This document shows positions 47,706 to 57,143 of a stretch of 64,000 nt of DNA, one piece after another. The DNA lies in assembly GCA_002425225.1 (NCBI GenBank), contig DILV01000011.1, positions 1 through 64,000 of the forward strand. Direction: 5' to 3'. The notes under the pieces are model-generated. The model was not told where the DNA came from and made no database searches. It saw nothing but the letters and a program-made list of their open reading frames with translations. The position numbers and the translations under genes were made by a program. This stretch comes from Thiothrix sp. UBA5583 (GTDB lineage Bacteria; Pseudomonadota; Gammaproteobacteria; Thiotrichales; Thiotrichaceae). The stretch's first letter is position 1; every line of letters begins with the position of its first letter.

Positions 47706-48692
47706 TCACTCCCGTTCCATACGCAAGGCTGCTGCCAGTAACGTCAACACAAAGGCTGCCAGCAACGGCCAGCGGAACAGTTCCATTTGCGGACGCCATT
47801 GCTCTGCCTCCTGTTCGACGGGTTCCAGCCGGTCAAGTTCGGCGTAGATACGCTGGAATTCTTCGGTGTCACGGGCGCGGAAATACATGCCGCCGGTTTT
47901 TTCCGCGATGCCCTTGAGGGTGCGTTCATCCAGATCGGCTGCCGGATTCATCAACTGGAAACCGAATACACTGCGCATTTGGTCACTTTCTGAACCAATC
48001 CCCACCGTGTAGATTTTCAGGCCAGCGGTTGCTGCCATATCTGCTGCTTCCAGAGGGCTGACACTCCCGGCAGTATTGGCACCATCGGTCATCAAAATCA
48101 GCACCCGGTTTTTCTCCGGGCTGGCTTGCAAGCGCTTGAGGGCAAGACCAATCGCATCCCCAATGGCAGTGCGCTCCCCTGCCAGACCAATCGCTGATTC
48201 ATTCAGCAATTTCAGCACTGTCTGGCGATCAAAGGTCAACGGAGCCTGCAAATACGCCTGATCCCCAAACAGTACCAGCCCAATCCGGTCGCCGCTACGG
48301 CTACGGATGAATTCTCCCGCCACCGCCTTGGTTGCCACCAGCCGGTCAACCACCTGCCCGCCGAGGATGAAATCCTGCTCCTGCATACTACCCGACAGGT
48401 CGACTGCCATCATCAGGTCACGCCCTGCCACCGGCAAGGCCACCGAGTCTCCGATCCACACCGGGCGGGCAGAAGCTGTCACCAGCGCCACCCATGCCAA
48501 CGTTGCCAGCAACAAAGCCAGCCAGCCATGCCAGGAACGCGCCAGCAAGCTGTTACCCTGCTGCTGGAAATCCTCCAGAAACGGCACATGCAAGGCCACA
48601 CCCGCCTGTTGTTGTGCCGGTTTCAGCAGCCAACGTACCAGCCAGGGTATGGGCAACAAGGCAAACATCCACCACCAGAGGAAGTCATACAT
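47706..48692 (-). CDS. BatA-type von Willebrand factor A membrane protein
   Basis: The product is 328 residues from the ATG at 48692, overlapping the DUF4381 stop. Membrane helices lie at about residues 5-25 and 55-75 and at the end (LLAAFVLTLLAAALRM). The VWA domain has MIDAS AVDLSGSMQEQDF, then LFGDQAYLQAPLTFDRQ and LMTDGANTAGSVSP. It probably binds a partner protein through a metal ion, together with MoxR. Confidence 0.9.
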   Translation of the reverse strand: MYDFLWWWMFALLPIPWLVRWLLKPAQQQAGVALHVPFLEDFQQQGNSLLARSWHGWLALLLATLAWVALVTASARPVWIGDSVALPVAGRDLMMAVDLSGSMQEQDFILGGQVVDRLVATKAVAGEFIRSRSGDRIGLVLFGDQAYLQAPLTFDRQTVLKLLNESAIGLAGERTAIGDAIGLALKRLQASPEKNRVLILMTDGANTAGSVSPLEAADMAATAGLKIYTVGIGSESDQMRSVFGFQLMNPAADLDERTLKGIAEKTGGMYFRARDTEEFQRIYAELDRLEPVEQEAEQWRPQMELFRWPLLAAFVLTLLAAALRMERE

Positions 48693-49161
48693 GGCTTTTC
48701 CCCTTTTGCAACCTGATCCACTCGCGGGTGGCACTGACAAAAGCACCGGTTTCCGCATCCGACTCAGGACGGTAGGGCATTTCGGTCAGAAACACTTGCA
48801 GATTGCCCTTAAACAACGGCTTGCCTGCTTTCTGGTTGAGGAAATCTACCCATGCTGAACCAGTGAAACCAGCCACCTGTTTACGCCCATACTGGCTGAT
48901 AGCAACCCGCCGCAACAATACGGAAAGCTCCCGTACCAGCGTGCTGCCATCCCTGCCATACTGGCGGCGCAGGTATTCCAGCTCATGCAAAGCCAGCTCC
49001 AGTGCCTGTTCACCCCGTTTTTGCCGCCTCCATAGCCAAACCAACAACAGAATGCCTGCCAGCATCACCAGCATGATGACCCACCAGCCAGGTGCCAGCG
49101 GCCACCAGCCAATCGCTTCCGGCAAATGGATGTCGCGCAGTGGCAAATCTTCCGGGTTCAT
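48685..49161 (-). CDS. DUF4381 domain protein
   Basis: The product is 158 residues. LPLRDIHLPEAIGWWPLAPGWW is followed by a single membrane helix (MLVMLAGILLLVWLW) and a helical cytoplasmic domain. This matches DUF4381, found between DUF58 and batA in MoxR operons. It overlaps DUF58 by 4 nt and batA by 8 nt. Confidence 0.88.
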   Translation of the reverse strand: MNPEDLPLRDIHLPEAIGWWPLAPGWWVIMLVMLAGILLLVWLWRRQKRGEQALELALHELEYLRRQYGRDGSTLVRELSVLLRRVAISQYGRKQVAGFTGSAWVDFLNQKAGKPLFKGNLQVFLTEMPYRPESDAETGAFVSATREWIRLQKGKSHV

Positions 49162-50138
49162 CGCAGCCCCCGTGACAATTTCAGCAAGCGTTCGTTACTG
49201 GTATCAGCCGTGGACAGTTGCACCAGCGGAATCCGGTGGCTACGGCTGAATTCCTGCAAGTTTTTGTGCGCCTGTTCGGCACGGACAGCATAGCGTTTGC
49301 GCCAGAGTTGCAGCCCCAGATTGACCCACAAACCACGTTTGCCATCGGTCAGGCGCAAACGCCCCTGTTGTGGCAGGTTAGCTTCAAACGGGTCGTGAAT
49401 GGCAATCAAGGTAAGCTGCGAATGGCGACTAATCATGGCAAGCTGGCGCATGGCAGTCGGGCTGGAATGACGGAAATCACTCAACACAAATACCTGGCTA
49501 CCCGGCTGGGCAACCCGGCGCAAGCGCGTCCAGCTTGTTTGCAAATCCGTGCGGCTGTGTTCCGCTAGTTGCTCCTTTTCTGCCACCGCATCATGCGTCA
49601 TGTCGCTCAACTGCCGCAGGAAATGCAAAGCTGCCGAACGGCTGCGGGAAGGCTTGAGTTCCACATGACGGCTGTTTTGCAGGATGCCCCCGATGCGGTC
49701 GCCATCCTTGAGTGTTTTCCACAACAGCAAGGCAGCCATTTCTGCTGCGATAACGGCCTTGAAACGCCCACGGGTGGCAAAAAACATCGAAGGACGCAAA
49801 TCCAGCCACAACAGCACCGGCTTTTCACGCTCTTCCTCAAATACCTTGGTATGGACACGCCCACTACGGGCTGTCACCCGCCAGTCAATGGTACGGATGT
49901 CATCACCGGGCTGATAAGGACGCGATTCGGCAAAATCCATCCCGCGCCCCTTGTAGACCGAACGGTGCAAACCGGCATGACGGGCGCGGATATGCTTTTT
50001 CGCCAGATACAAAGTACGTACCTGCCCTTGCAGGTTGAGCAGGGAATGCAGGGAACTGAAAATGATCCCCTCACCATTACCTGTGCTGTGTCGCTGCCCA
50101 GTGGGCGGAGACGATCGGGTAACACGCCCGCCAGCCAT
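49158..50138 (-). CDS. DUF58 domain protein
   Basis: The product is up to 326 residues. The hallmark ESRPYQPGDDIRTIDWRVTA and SGRVHTKVFEEEREKPVLLWLDLRPSM (degenerate VWA) define DUF58. The annotated ATG at 50138 overlaps the moxR stop as TGATG. It is thought to link MoxR ATPase to the VWA proteins. The first 35 residues are low in conservation, so a later start is possible. Confidence 0.9.
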   Translation of the reverse strand: MAGGRVTRSSPPTGQRHSTGNGEGIIFSSLHSLLNLQGQVRTLYLAKKHIRARHAGLHRSVYKGRGMDFAESRPYQPGDDIRTIDWRVTARSGRVHTKVFEEEREKPVLLWLDLRPSMFFATRGRFKAVIAAEMAALLLWKTLKDGDRIGGILQNSRHVELKPSRSRSAALHFLRQLSDMTHDAVAEKEQLAEHSRTDLQTSWTRLRRVAQPGSQVFVLSDFRHSSPTAMRQLAMISRHSQLTLIAIHDPFEANLPQQGRLRLTDGKRGLWVNLGLQLWRKRYAVRAEQAHKNLQEFSRSHRIPLVQLSTADTSNERLLKLSRGLR

Positions 50139-51109
50139 CAGGGGACTGCCACCAGCGCCAACAATTCGTCAATGATATGATTGGCGGTCATGCCATCGGC
50201 TTCCGCTTCAAACGTCAACAACAAACGGTGGCGCAACACATCGTGGGCAACTGCCTGCACATCTTCCGGGCTGACGAAATCACGCCCTGCCAGCCAAGCA
50301 TGGGCACGTGCGCAACGATCCAGCGCCAGGGTGGCACGCGGGCTGCCACCGTAGGCGATACTGCCTGCCAGCGACTTGCCGTAGCGTTCCGGGGTACGGC
50401 TTGCCAACACCAGTTGCAGCAAATAGGTTTCCACCTTGTCTGCCATGTAAACGTTCAGGACATCCTGCCGTGCCAGACGCACATCTTCGCGGCTGACCAG
50501 CGGGGCAACCACCTCTTTCTCACGCTTGACCTGCTGCATGGCTTCCTTACGCCCCAGATGCAGGATGACCTTTTCTTCTGCGGGAGTTGGGTAATCCACA
50601 ATCACATGCATCAGGAAACGGTCGAGCTGGGCTTCCGGCAAATGGTACGTACCTTCCTGCTCGATCGGGTTCTGGGTCGCCATCACCAGGAAAGGTTCCG
50701 GCAAATTCCAAGTTGTGCCCGCCACCGTAATCTGACGCTCCGCCATCGCTTCCAGCAAGGCAGACTGCACCTTGGCGGGCGCACGGTTGATTTCATCCGC
50801 CAGAATCAGGTTGTGAAACAACGGGCCTTTCTGGAAATGGAACGTACCATCGTTCGGGTGGAATACTTCCGTGCCGGTAATGTCGGCTGGCAACAGATCC
50901 GGGGTAAACTGGACACGATGAAAATCACCTTCGATCCCTTGCCCCAGCATCTGGATGGCACGGGTTTTAGCAAGCCCGGGAGCACCTTCCACCAACAAGT
51001 GTCCATCTGCCAGCAAGGCAATCATCAGGCGGTTGATCAGGGACTTTTGACCAATGATTTTGCTTTGCAAATACTGGGACAACTTGTCAAAATTTTCTTT
51101 TTGGTTCAT
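50138..51109 (-). CDS. MoxR family AAA+ ATPase
   Basis: The product is 323 residues. Walker A is GAPGLAKT, Walker B is LILADEINRAPAK, and sensor regions include MATQNPIEQEGTYHLPEAQLDRF. MoxR ATPases act as chaperones for VWA proteins. It is the first gene of the moxR-DUF58-DUF4381-batA-batB-batD-AEC run, all overlapping or within 4 nt. Confidence 0.95.
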   Translation of the reverse strand: MNQKENFDKLSQYLQSKIIGQKSLINRLMIALLADGHLLVEGAPGLAKTRAIQMLGQGIEGDFHRVQFTPDLLPADITGTEVFHPNDGTFHFQKGPLFHNLILADEINRAPAKVQSALLEAMAERQITVAGTTWNLPEPFLVMATQNPIEQEGTYHLPEAQLDRFLMHVIVDYPTPAEEKVILHLGRKEAMQQVKREKEVVAPLVSREDVRLARQDVLNVYMADKVETYLLQLVLASRTPERYGKSLAGSIAYGGSPRATLALDRCARAHAWLAGRDFVSPEDVQAVAHDVLRHRLLLTFEAEADGMTANHIIDELLALVAVP

Positions 51110-51199
51110 GTTCGCTAGCGTTATATGGGTGTAGGCGAAATATACGCGCCCTCTTCCCGTGGTTTCAAGTTAATCATCGTTAATCTCAACCGGACTACC

Positions 51200-51511
51200 A
51201 TGAGCATCCAGACCCAGATTGAGCAGAAAATCCAGCAAGCCATGCAGCCCGACTTCCTCGAAGTCGTCAATGAAAGTCATATGCACAACGTGCCTCCCGA
51301 CTCCGAGTCGCACTTCAAGGTGACGGTTGTCAGCAGCCAGTTCAATGGGAAAATGCTGATTGCACGCCATCGACAGATTAATGGCATTCTGGCAGAAGAA
51401 CTCAGCGGCAAGATTCACGCACTGGCCTTGCACACCCTGACACCGGATGAGTATTTTGCCAAGGCAGGCAAGGTGGCGGATTCACCCTTGTGCATGGGTG
51501 GCGGTAAATAA
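51200..51511 (+). CDS. bolA: BolA family transcriptional regulator/Fe-S adaptor
   Basis: The product is 103 residues from the ATG at 51200. ESHFKVTVVSSQFNGKMLIARHRQINGIL is the BolA domain with the conserved HR pair, and LHTLTPDEYFAK follows. BolA proteins bind monothiol glutaredoxins and affect Fe-S delivery and cell shape. It is convergent to rlmKL with a 21-nt gap. Confidence 0.93.
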   Translation: MSIQTQIEQKIQQAMQPDFLEVVNESHMHNVPPDSESHFKVTVVSSQFNGKMLIARHRQINGILAEELSGKIHALALHTLTPDEYFAKAGKVADSPLCMGGGK

Positions 51512-51532
51512 CAGGCTCATGCCAGTATCCCG

Positions 51533-53644
51533 TCATTTGTGACGGATTAGCCAGCAACCGTGAATTTTGGGGTCACGCTGAAAATCTTCCGGTAGGGATT
51601 GCAGCCGGTAATCCTGTACTGCATACGCACGCTCAATACCCGGATCAAGTTTGAATTTGCGGAAATTGTTGGAAAACACCAGCGTCCCGTCTTTTTCCAG
51701 CAAACGCATACAGTCGCGGATCAATTGCACATGGTCACGTTGCACATCAAACACATCATCCATGCGTTTGGAATTGCTGAAGGTTGGCGGATCCAGAAAA
51801 ATCAGGTCATAACGGCTTTTGCAACGTTCCAGCCATTCAAGCGCGTTGGCTTGGACGAAACGGTATTTGTAAGGATCAAGACGCAAACCATTCAGGGCAA
51901 AATTGTCTTCCGCCCAGTCGAGATAGGTAGCTGACATATCCACACTATCAACCCGCGTTGCCCCACCGACAGCCGCGTGCACACTGACCGTTCCGGTGTA
52001 GCAGAACAAGTTGAGCACGGCTTTGCCGCTGGCATGTTGCTGCATCCAGTAACGCATCGGGCGGTGGTCGAGGAATAGCCCTGTATCCAGATAATCGGTC
52101 AGGTTGACCTTGAGCTTGACCCCGTACTCGCTGACAGTCAGTGCCTGTTCTGCCCTGCCCTGTTTTTCATACTGGTTGCGGCCTTTCTGCTGTTTGCGCT
52201 GTTTCAGCACAATATGGTCAGGGCGCACGCCCAGCGCCTCAGGCAGAGTCATCAATGCCTGTTCCAGCCGCTGTTGCGCGGTTTTTTCGTCAATGGTTTT
52301 CGGCGGGGCATACTCCTGCACATGCAACCAGTCAGCATAGCGGTCAACGGCAATGGCATATTCGGGAATGTCTGCATCATAAACACGATAAGCATTGGTA
52401 TGCCCACGCTTGATGAAAGGTTTCAGCTTGCGCAGGTTTTTGCCAATACGGTTTGCCAAATCGTCAGCAAACAGAACAGCGGGGCGTTCCTTCTGCACCA
52501 GTCGATCCAGCGTGTAGAGCTTGCATTCGGCTTCACTGTTAAGGAAACGGTATTCCTTGCTATAGAACAGTTCCGTTAGGGGAAACGGGGCGGCAGCATC
52601 ACAAAAAATGCCGCCCCGGAAACCTTCCGGCAGTGCAGCAAGACGCTGGCCTAGCTGCTGGTAGGCAGGGCGCAGGGCTACAGCAGTGCTGGTTTCCTCA
52701 TAAGGCAACAGGGTAATGACCATGCCTGCACTATCAGGGGAAGCAGGGAGCAGGCAGGATACCGGCAAACCGGCAGCCTGCCAGTCAGTCCTCACATTGA
52801 ACAGAGCTGCGGGGTTGCCTTCAGCCGCGAAACTGAAGCGGTTGGCATTGGCGAGGCCGGTTTGCTGGCGTTGCCGGGCTTGCTCACGCAAGGTTAACCA
52901 CAGTGCAGCGTCATGGCCTAACCAGCGGTCAGCGACTGTTTTGCCGCGCAACAGGCCGGGAGCAATGTCGAACGCCATCAATGCGCCTTCGATCAACAGG
53001 GTACTGCTACTGCACAGCGGATCAAACAGCGACAGATGAGCCGCATCACTGGTCAGCATGACAGGCCAACCGGCACGGGTCAGAATGGCGCAGGCCAAGT
53101 TTTCACGCAGGGGCAGATGTGCATCCGGGTCATGGTAGCCACGCTGATGCAGGCTCTGCTGGTTGAGTTCCAGACCAATACTGGCATTACCCTTGTGCAG
53201 GTTAACCACCACCACAATGTCCGGGCTGTTGCTGACACTGGGGCGTTCACCGTGCTTGCTGCGGAACTGGTCGCCGATCTGATCCTTGACCCACTGCGCC
53301 CCAAACTGGGTATTGCGGATGTCGTCGTTCAGACCGAAAAAACGCACCTTGAGCGTGCCATCCGGGCGCACATGCTGATCCCAGGGAATGGAATGCAACA
53401 GGGCTTGCAGCTCAGTCTGATCCTTGCCAAAACCTTGAGCCAGTTGCAGGGTGGCGCGGGAAGCAAGGCGGCTCCACAGCATGACATTGTAACCAAAGCG
53501 CAAATCGCCGCTGGCTTGCACCCCGGCATGACCGATTTTGACCTGTTCAGCCCCAAGAGCCAGCAATTCATCAGCCAGTAACGGCTCAATAAACTGCGGA
53601 CAGGCAAAAAACCATGAGAAAGAATCCGTATTGTCTGCTTGCAT
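51533..53644 (-). CDS. rlmL: Bifunctional 23S rRNA methyltransferase RlmKL, RlmL half degenerate
   Basis: The product is 703 residues, the same length as the E. coli enzyme. The N-terminal THUMP and RlmL domain should make m2G2445, and the C-terminal RlmK domain m7G2069. The RlmK half looks intact (LDYLDTGLFLDHRPMRYW-like, NLFCYTGTVSVHAA, and DPPTF at residue 618). In the RlmL half the SAM motif CGSGT is CSSST (residues 211-215), and NPPY is LLPY (residues 312-315). The RlmL reaction is therefore probably lost. The ribosome site and gene context are normal. Confidence 0.95.
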   Translation of the reverse strand: MQADNTDSFSWFFACPQFIEPLLADELLALGAEQVKIGHAGVQASGDLRFGYNVMLWSRLASRATLQLAQGFGKDQTELQALLHSIPWDQHVRPDGTLKVRFFGLNDDIRNTQFGAQWVKDQIGDQFRSKHGERPSVSNSPDIVVVVNLHKGNASIGLELNQQSLHQRGYHDPDAHLPLRENLACAILTRAGWPVMLTSDAAHLSLFDPLCSSSTLLIEGALMAFDIAPGLLRGKTVADRWLGHDAALWLTLREQARQRQQTGLANANRFSFAAEGNPAALFNVRTDWQAAGLPVSCLLPASPDSAGMVITLLPYEETSTAVALRPAYQQLGQRLAALPEGFRGGIFCDAAAPFPLTELFYSKEYRFLNSEAECKLYTLDRLVQKERPAVLFADDLANRIGKNLRKLKPFIKRGHTNAYRVYDADIPEYAIAVDRYADWLHVQEYAPPKTIDEKTAQQRLEQALMTLPEALGVRPDHIVLKQRKQQKGRNQYEKQGRAEQALTVSEYGVKLKVNLTDYLDTGLFLDHRPMRYWMQQHASGKAVLNLFCYTGTVSVHAAVGGATRVDSVDMSATYLDWAEDNFALNGLRLDPYKYRFVQANALEWLERCKSRYDLIFLDPPTFSNSKRMDDVFDVQRDHVQLIRDCMRLLEKDGTLVFSNNFRKFKLDPGIERAYAVQDYRLQSLPEDFQRDPKIHGCWLIRHK

Positions 53645-53667
53645 CGGGAAAACCGGGTTAATGTAGC

Positions 53668-54747
53668 CTACATGATGGCGACCGGATATGACCCCAGCAC
53701 CCTGATAACTTCAGCTTCGCTGCGCAATGCATCCAGTGCCTTGCGGATCGGCGCGTCCTGCTCATGCCCACGCACATCAAGGAAGAACAGGTATTCCCAG
53801 TTGGTGGTTTTGGAAGGACGCGATTCAATGCGCGTCATGTCCACCCCATTTTCCGCCAGCGGTTTCAGCAAGTGATACAACGAACCTGGCTGATTGCGAG
53901 TGGAAACCAGCAACGACGTGCGGTCATTGCCACTCGGTGAGACGGTTTGATCACCGATAATGAGGAAACGGGTGGTGTTGTTTGGGTTATCTTCGATACT
54001 TTCCTGTGCCATCTGCAAACCATAAATCGGTGCAGCCTGACGGCTACCAATTGCCGCAGCACAGGCATCCAGTGACGCCAAACGCGCGGCTTCGGCATTG
54101 CTACTGACCGGAATGCGTTCTGCTTGCGGCAGGTGTTTGTCCAGCCAGTAACGGCACTGTGCCAATGATTGCACATGGGCATACACCTTTTGCACATTGC
54201 GCCAATCCGCATTCAGGCACATCAGGTTTTGATGGATGCGCAAGCTCACTTCCCCGCAAATGCGCAAGCCCGATTGCACAAACATATCCAGCGTGTGGTT
54301 CACCACACCCTCAGTGGAATTTTCAATCGGCACAACCCCGTAGCGTACCCTGCCCGCTTCCACTTCACGAAACACTTGCGGGATCGAATCCACCGGCAAA
54401 GTGGCAACGCTCATGCCGAAATGCTTGAAGGTGGCTTCCTGGGTGAATGTTCCCGCAGGCCCCAGATAGGCAATGCGCATCGACTCTTCCAGGGCAAGGC
54501 AGGAAGCAATGATTTCACGGAACAAGTGGGTAATTTGCTCATTGCGCAGCGGCCCTTCATTCAGCGCCTGCATCCGCGCGAGGATTTGCGCCTCACGTTC
54601 CGGGCGGTAGAATTTGGCATTGGGGTCTTCCGCCAGTTTGATATGCGCAACTTCTTCGGCACAGCGGGCGCGTGCATTCAACAATTCCAGAATTTGCGTA
54701 TCCAGCGTGTCAATACGTTCACGCAAGGCTGCCAGCCCTTCACTCAT
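53668..54747 (-). CDS. pheA: Bifunctional chorismate mutase/prephenate dehydratase
   Basis: The product is 359 residues. Chorismate mutase is at residues 1-90 (RERIDTLDTQILELLNARAR), then prephenate dehydratase (AYLGPAGTFTQEA, PIENSTEGVVNHTLDMF), then an ACT domain (SLYHLLKPLAENGVDMTRIESRP) for phenylalanine feedback. It commits chorismate to phenylalanine. It is last of gyrA-serC-serA-pheA and overlaps serA by 4 nt. Confidence 0.97.
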   Translation of the reverse strand: MSEGLAALRERIDTLDTQILELLNARARCAEEVAHIKLAEDPNAKFYRPEREAQILARMQALNEGPLRNEQITHLFREIIASCLALEESMRIAYLGPAGTFTQEATFKHFGMSVATLPVDSIPQVFREVEAGRVRYGVVPIENSTEGVVNHTLDMFVQSGLRICGEVSLRIHQNLMCLNADWRNVQKVYAHVQSLAQCRYWLDKHLPQAERIPVSSNAEAARLASLDACAAAIGSRQAAPIYGLQMAQESIEDNPNNTTRFLIIGDQTVSPSGNDRTSLLVSTRNQPGSLYHLLKPLAENGVDMTRIESRPSKTTNWEYLFFLDVRGHEQDAPIRKALDALRSEAEVIRVLGSYPVAIM

Positions 54748-55907
54748 AATAACCGTACCTTCAGGACTCCGGGGATGGCGGCTAATGCTGCCAGGGTATC
54801 ATCACCCACGGCAGAATCCACATCCATCAGCGTATAAGCCATATTGCCTTTGGAATCATTCAGCATGTGGGCGATATTGACGCCAGCCTGCCCTAACACA
54901 TGCGAAATTTTACCCAGCATATCCGGGTTATTACGGTTCACCACGGCAATACGTGCCAGCCCGGTGCGCCGCAGTTTCACATTCGGCAAGTTGACGGAAT
55001 TGCAGATATTACCGTTTTCGAGGTAATCACGCACCTGATCAGCCACCATGATGGCACAATTTTCCTCTGCTTCGCGGGTAGTCGCCCCTAGGTGCGGCAA
55101 TGCCACCACCCGTGGATTGGTGCGCAACAGGTTGCTGGGAAAATCGCACACATAAGCATAAACCTTGCCGCTTTCCAACCCTGCCAGTACCGCACTATCA
55201 TCAAGGATGCCGTTACGGGCAAAATTGAGCAGCACCACCCCATCCTTGAGTTTGTGCAGGCTGTCGGCATTGATCAGGTTGCGGGTGCTGTCGATCAGAG
55301 GAACGTGGAAAGTGATGAAATCGGCCTGGGCAAGCAAGGTATCAATATTGGGAGCTGCTTCCACATCCGCATCCAGTTGCCAGGCACGTTCAATGGTAAT
55401 GGTGGGGTCATAGCCGATCACGTTCATGCCAAGGCTACGGGCAGCATTGGCGATCCTGACCCCGATTGCCCCCAACCCGACCACGCCTAACGTTCTGCCG
55501 GGAAGCTCGAAACCACTAAAGTTTTTCTTGCCTTTTTCAGCATTGACCAAAATTTCTTCGTCTGTTCCCTGAAGATTGCGCACAAAATTCAGCGCAGGGC
55601 TGATATTGCGGCAAGCCATCAACATTCCTGCAATTACCAGCTCCTTGACCGCGTTGGAATTAGCTCCAGGAGCATTGAACACGACCACCCCCTTTTCAGA
55701 CAAGGCAGCAATCGGCACATTATTTGTGCCCGACCCGGCACGAGCCACCGCCAGCAAGTTGTCAGAAAACGGGTAATCATGCAGTTTGAAAGAACGCAGC
55801 AAAATGGCGTCAGCCTCGGGCTGGTTGTCAGAAACGTTGTAACGGTCGGCAGGCAGGCGGTTCAAGCCTTTGGCAGAAATAGTGTTTAGGGTTTGAATTT
55901 TATACAT
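54744..55907 (-). CDS. serA: D-3-phosphoglycerate dehydrogenase
   Basis: The product is about 387 residues. The NAD fold TLGVVGLGAIGVRIANAARSLG is near residues 140-160, and the catalytic LPHLGATTREAEENCA holds the active-site His. A C-terminal ACT domain (VLGQAGVNIAHMLNDSKGNMAYTLMDVD) allows serine control. It catalyses the first step of serine synthesis. It lies between serC and pheA, so both serine-phosphate genes are clustered. An ATG 9 nt upstream is an alternative start. Confidence 0.95.
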   Translation of the reverse strand: MYKIQTLNTISAKGLNRLPADRYNVSDNQPEADAILLRSFKLHDYPFSDNLLAVARAGSGTNNVPIAALSEKGVVVFNAPGANSNAVKELVIAGMLMACRNISPALNFVRNLQGTDEEILVNAEKGKKNFSGFELPGRTLGVVGLGAIGVRIANAARSLGMNVIGYDPTITIERAWQLDADVEAAPNIDTLLAQADFITFHVPLIDSTRNLINADSLHKLKDGVVLLNFARNGILDDSAVLAGLESGKVYAYVCDFPSNLLRTNPRVVALPHLGATTREAEENCAIMVADQVRDYLENGNICNSVNLPNVKLRRTGLARIAVVNRNNPDMLGKISHVLGQAGVNIAHMLNDSKGNMAYTLMDVDSAVGDDTLAALAAIPGVLKVRLL

Positions 55908-55926
55908 GGGGCACATCCTGTGGTTT

Positions 55927-56041
55927 TACCCCTCACCCCAACCCCTCTCCCTCAAGGGGAGAGGGGCTAAGAGAAGAGGCTTGTCAATTTTGATCTTGTT
56001 CCCCTCTCCCCTTGAGGGAGAGAGGTTGGGGTGAGGGGTTC
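55927..56041. repeat. Long GC-rich palindromic repeat, copy 7 (after serC stop)
   Basis: The arms ACCCCTCACCCC and GGGGTGAGGGGT flank the CCCTCAAGGGG and CCCCTTGAGGG stems with the shared GGCTAAG centre. The right end abuts the serC stop codon (56042-56044). It separates serC from serA. Confidence 0.93.
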
Positions 56042-57127
56042 TTACCCGTTCTTTTGCGCAAAGTCCCGCATAAAGCTAACCAGCGCATCCACACCTGCTT
56101 CCGGCATGGCGTTGTAGATGCTGGCACGCATTCCACCAACCGAACGGTGGCCTTTCAGGGTAGTCAAACCCACTTTGGCCGCTTCACTCAGGAACGGCTT
56201 GTCGAGGTCGGCATTCGCCAGCGTGAACGGCACATTCATCCACGAACGGCAGTCAACGGCAACCGGGCTATTGTAGAAACCGCCAGATGCTTCGATGGCA
56301 CTGTACAGTTTCTGTGCTTTGCGTTCGTTAAGAGCCGCCATGCCTGCCAGACCGCCTTGCTGCTTGATCCACTGGAACACCAGCCCGGACAAATACCACG
56401 CATAGGTTGATGGGGTGTTGTACATGGATTCATTGTCAGCATGGATTTTGTAATCGAACATGGTCGGTGTACCGGCAATGGTTCCCCCAATCAAATCTTC
56501 ACGCACAATCACGATGGTCAAACCCGCAGGGCCAATATTCTTCTGTGCACCCGCATAGATCAACCCAAACTGGCTAACATCCAATGGGCGTGACAGGATA
56601 GTGGACGACATGTCCGCCACCAAAGGCACATCGCCGCTTGCTGGCACAAACGGGAATTCCACCCCACGGATGGTTTCGTTCGGGGTGTAATGCAGGTAAG
56701 CCGCATCCGGGTCGCATTTCCAGCTATCGAAAGCCGGTACACTGGTGTAATTGCCTTCCTTGCTGGAAGCGACCACATTCACATTGCCATATTTTTTGGC
56801 TTCCTTGATTGCTTTGACTGACCAGTCGCCGGTATCGACGTAATCGGCCGTGGTTTTGCCACGCAACAGGTTCATCGGGATCATCGCAAACTGGCTGCTG
56901 GCTCCACCTTGCAGGAACAGCACCTTGTAGTTCGACGGAATACCCATGATTTCACGCAAATCGGCTTCTGCCTGTGCCGCGATGGACATGTATTCCTTGC
57001 CCCGATGGCTCATTTCCATCACCGACATGCCGCTACCGTTCCAGTCGAGCATTTCGGCTTGAGCTTGTTCAAGGACAGACTGTGGCAACATGGCAGGGCC
57101 TGCGCTGAAATTGAATACTCTCGTCAT
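56042..57127 (-). CDS. serC: Phosphoserine aminotransferase
   Basis: The product is 361 residues. It begins RVFNFSAGPAMLPQSVLEQA, has the PLP region YAGAQKNIGPAGLTIVIVR with the lysine, and ends in RSVGGMRASIYNAMPEAGV. It transaminates 3-phosphohydroxypyruvate for serine (and acts in pyridoxine synthesis). It follows gyrA closely, as in many gammaproteobacteria. Confidence 0.98.
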   Translation of the reverse strand: MTRVFNFSAGPAMLPQSVLEQAQAEMLDWNGSGMSVMEMSHRGKEYMSIAAQAEADLREIMGIPSNYKVLFLQGGASSQFAMIPMNLLRGKTTADYVDTGDWSVKAIKEAKKYGNVNVVASSKEGNYTSVPAFDSWKCDPDAAYLHYTPNETIRGVEFPFVPASGDVPLVADMSSTILSRPLDVSQFGLIYAGAQKNIGPAGLTIVIVREDLIGGTIAGTPTMFDYKIHADNESMYNTPSTYAWYLSGLVFQWIKQQGGLAGMAALNERKAQKLYSAIEASGGFYNSPVAVDCRSWMNVPFTLANADLDKPFLSEAAKVGLTTLKGHRSVGGMRASIYNAMPEAGVDALVSFMRDFAQKNG

Positions 57128-57143
57128 AATAGTACTTTAGCTC

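Noticed and set aside
51530..51545. Hairpin CCGTCA-TTTG-TGACGG between bolA and rlmKL as terminator
   Set aside because: It overlaps the rlmKL stop codon and lacks a T-tract; kept only as a possible weak structure.
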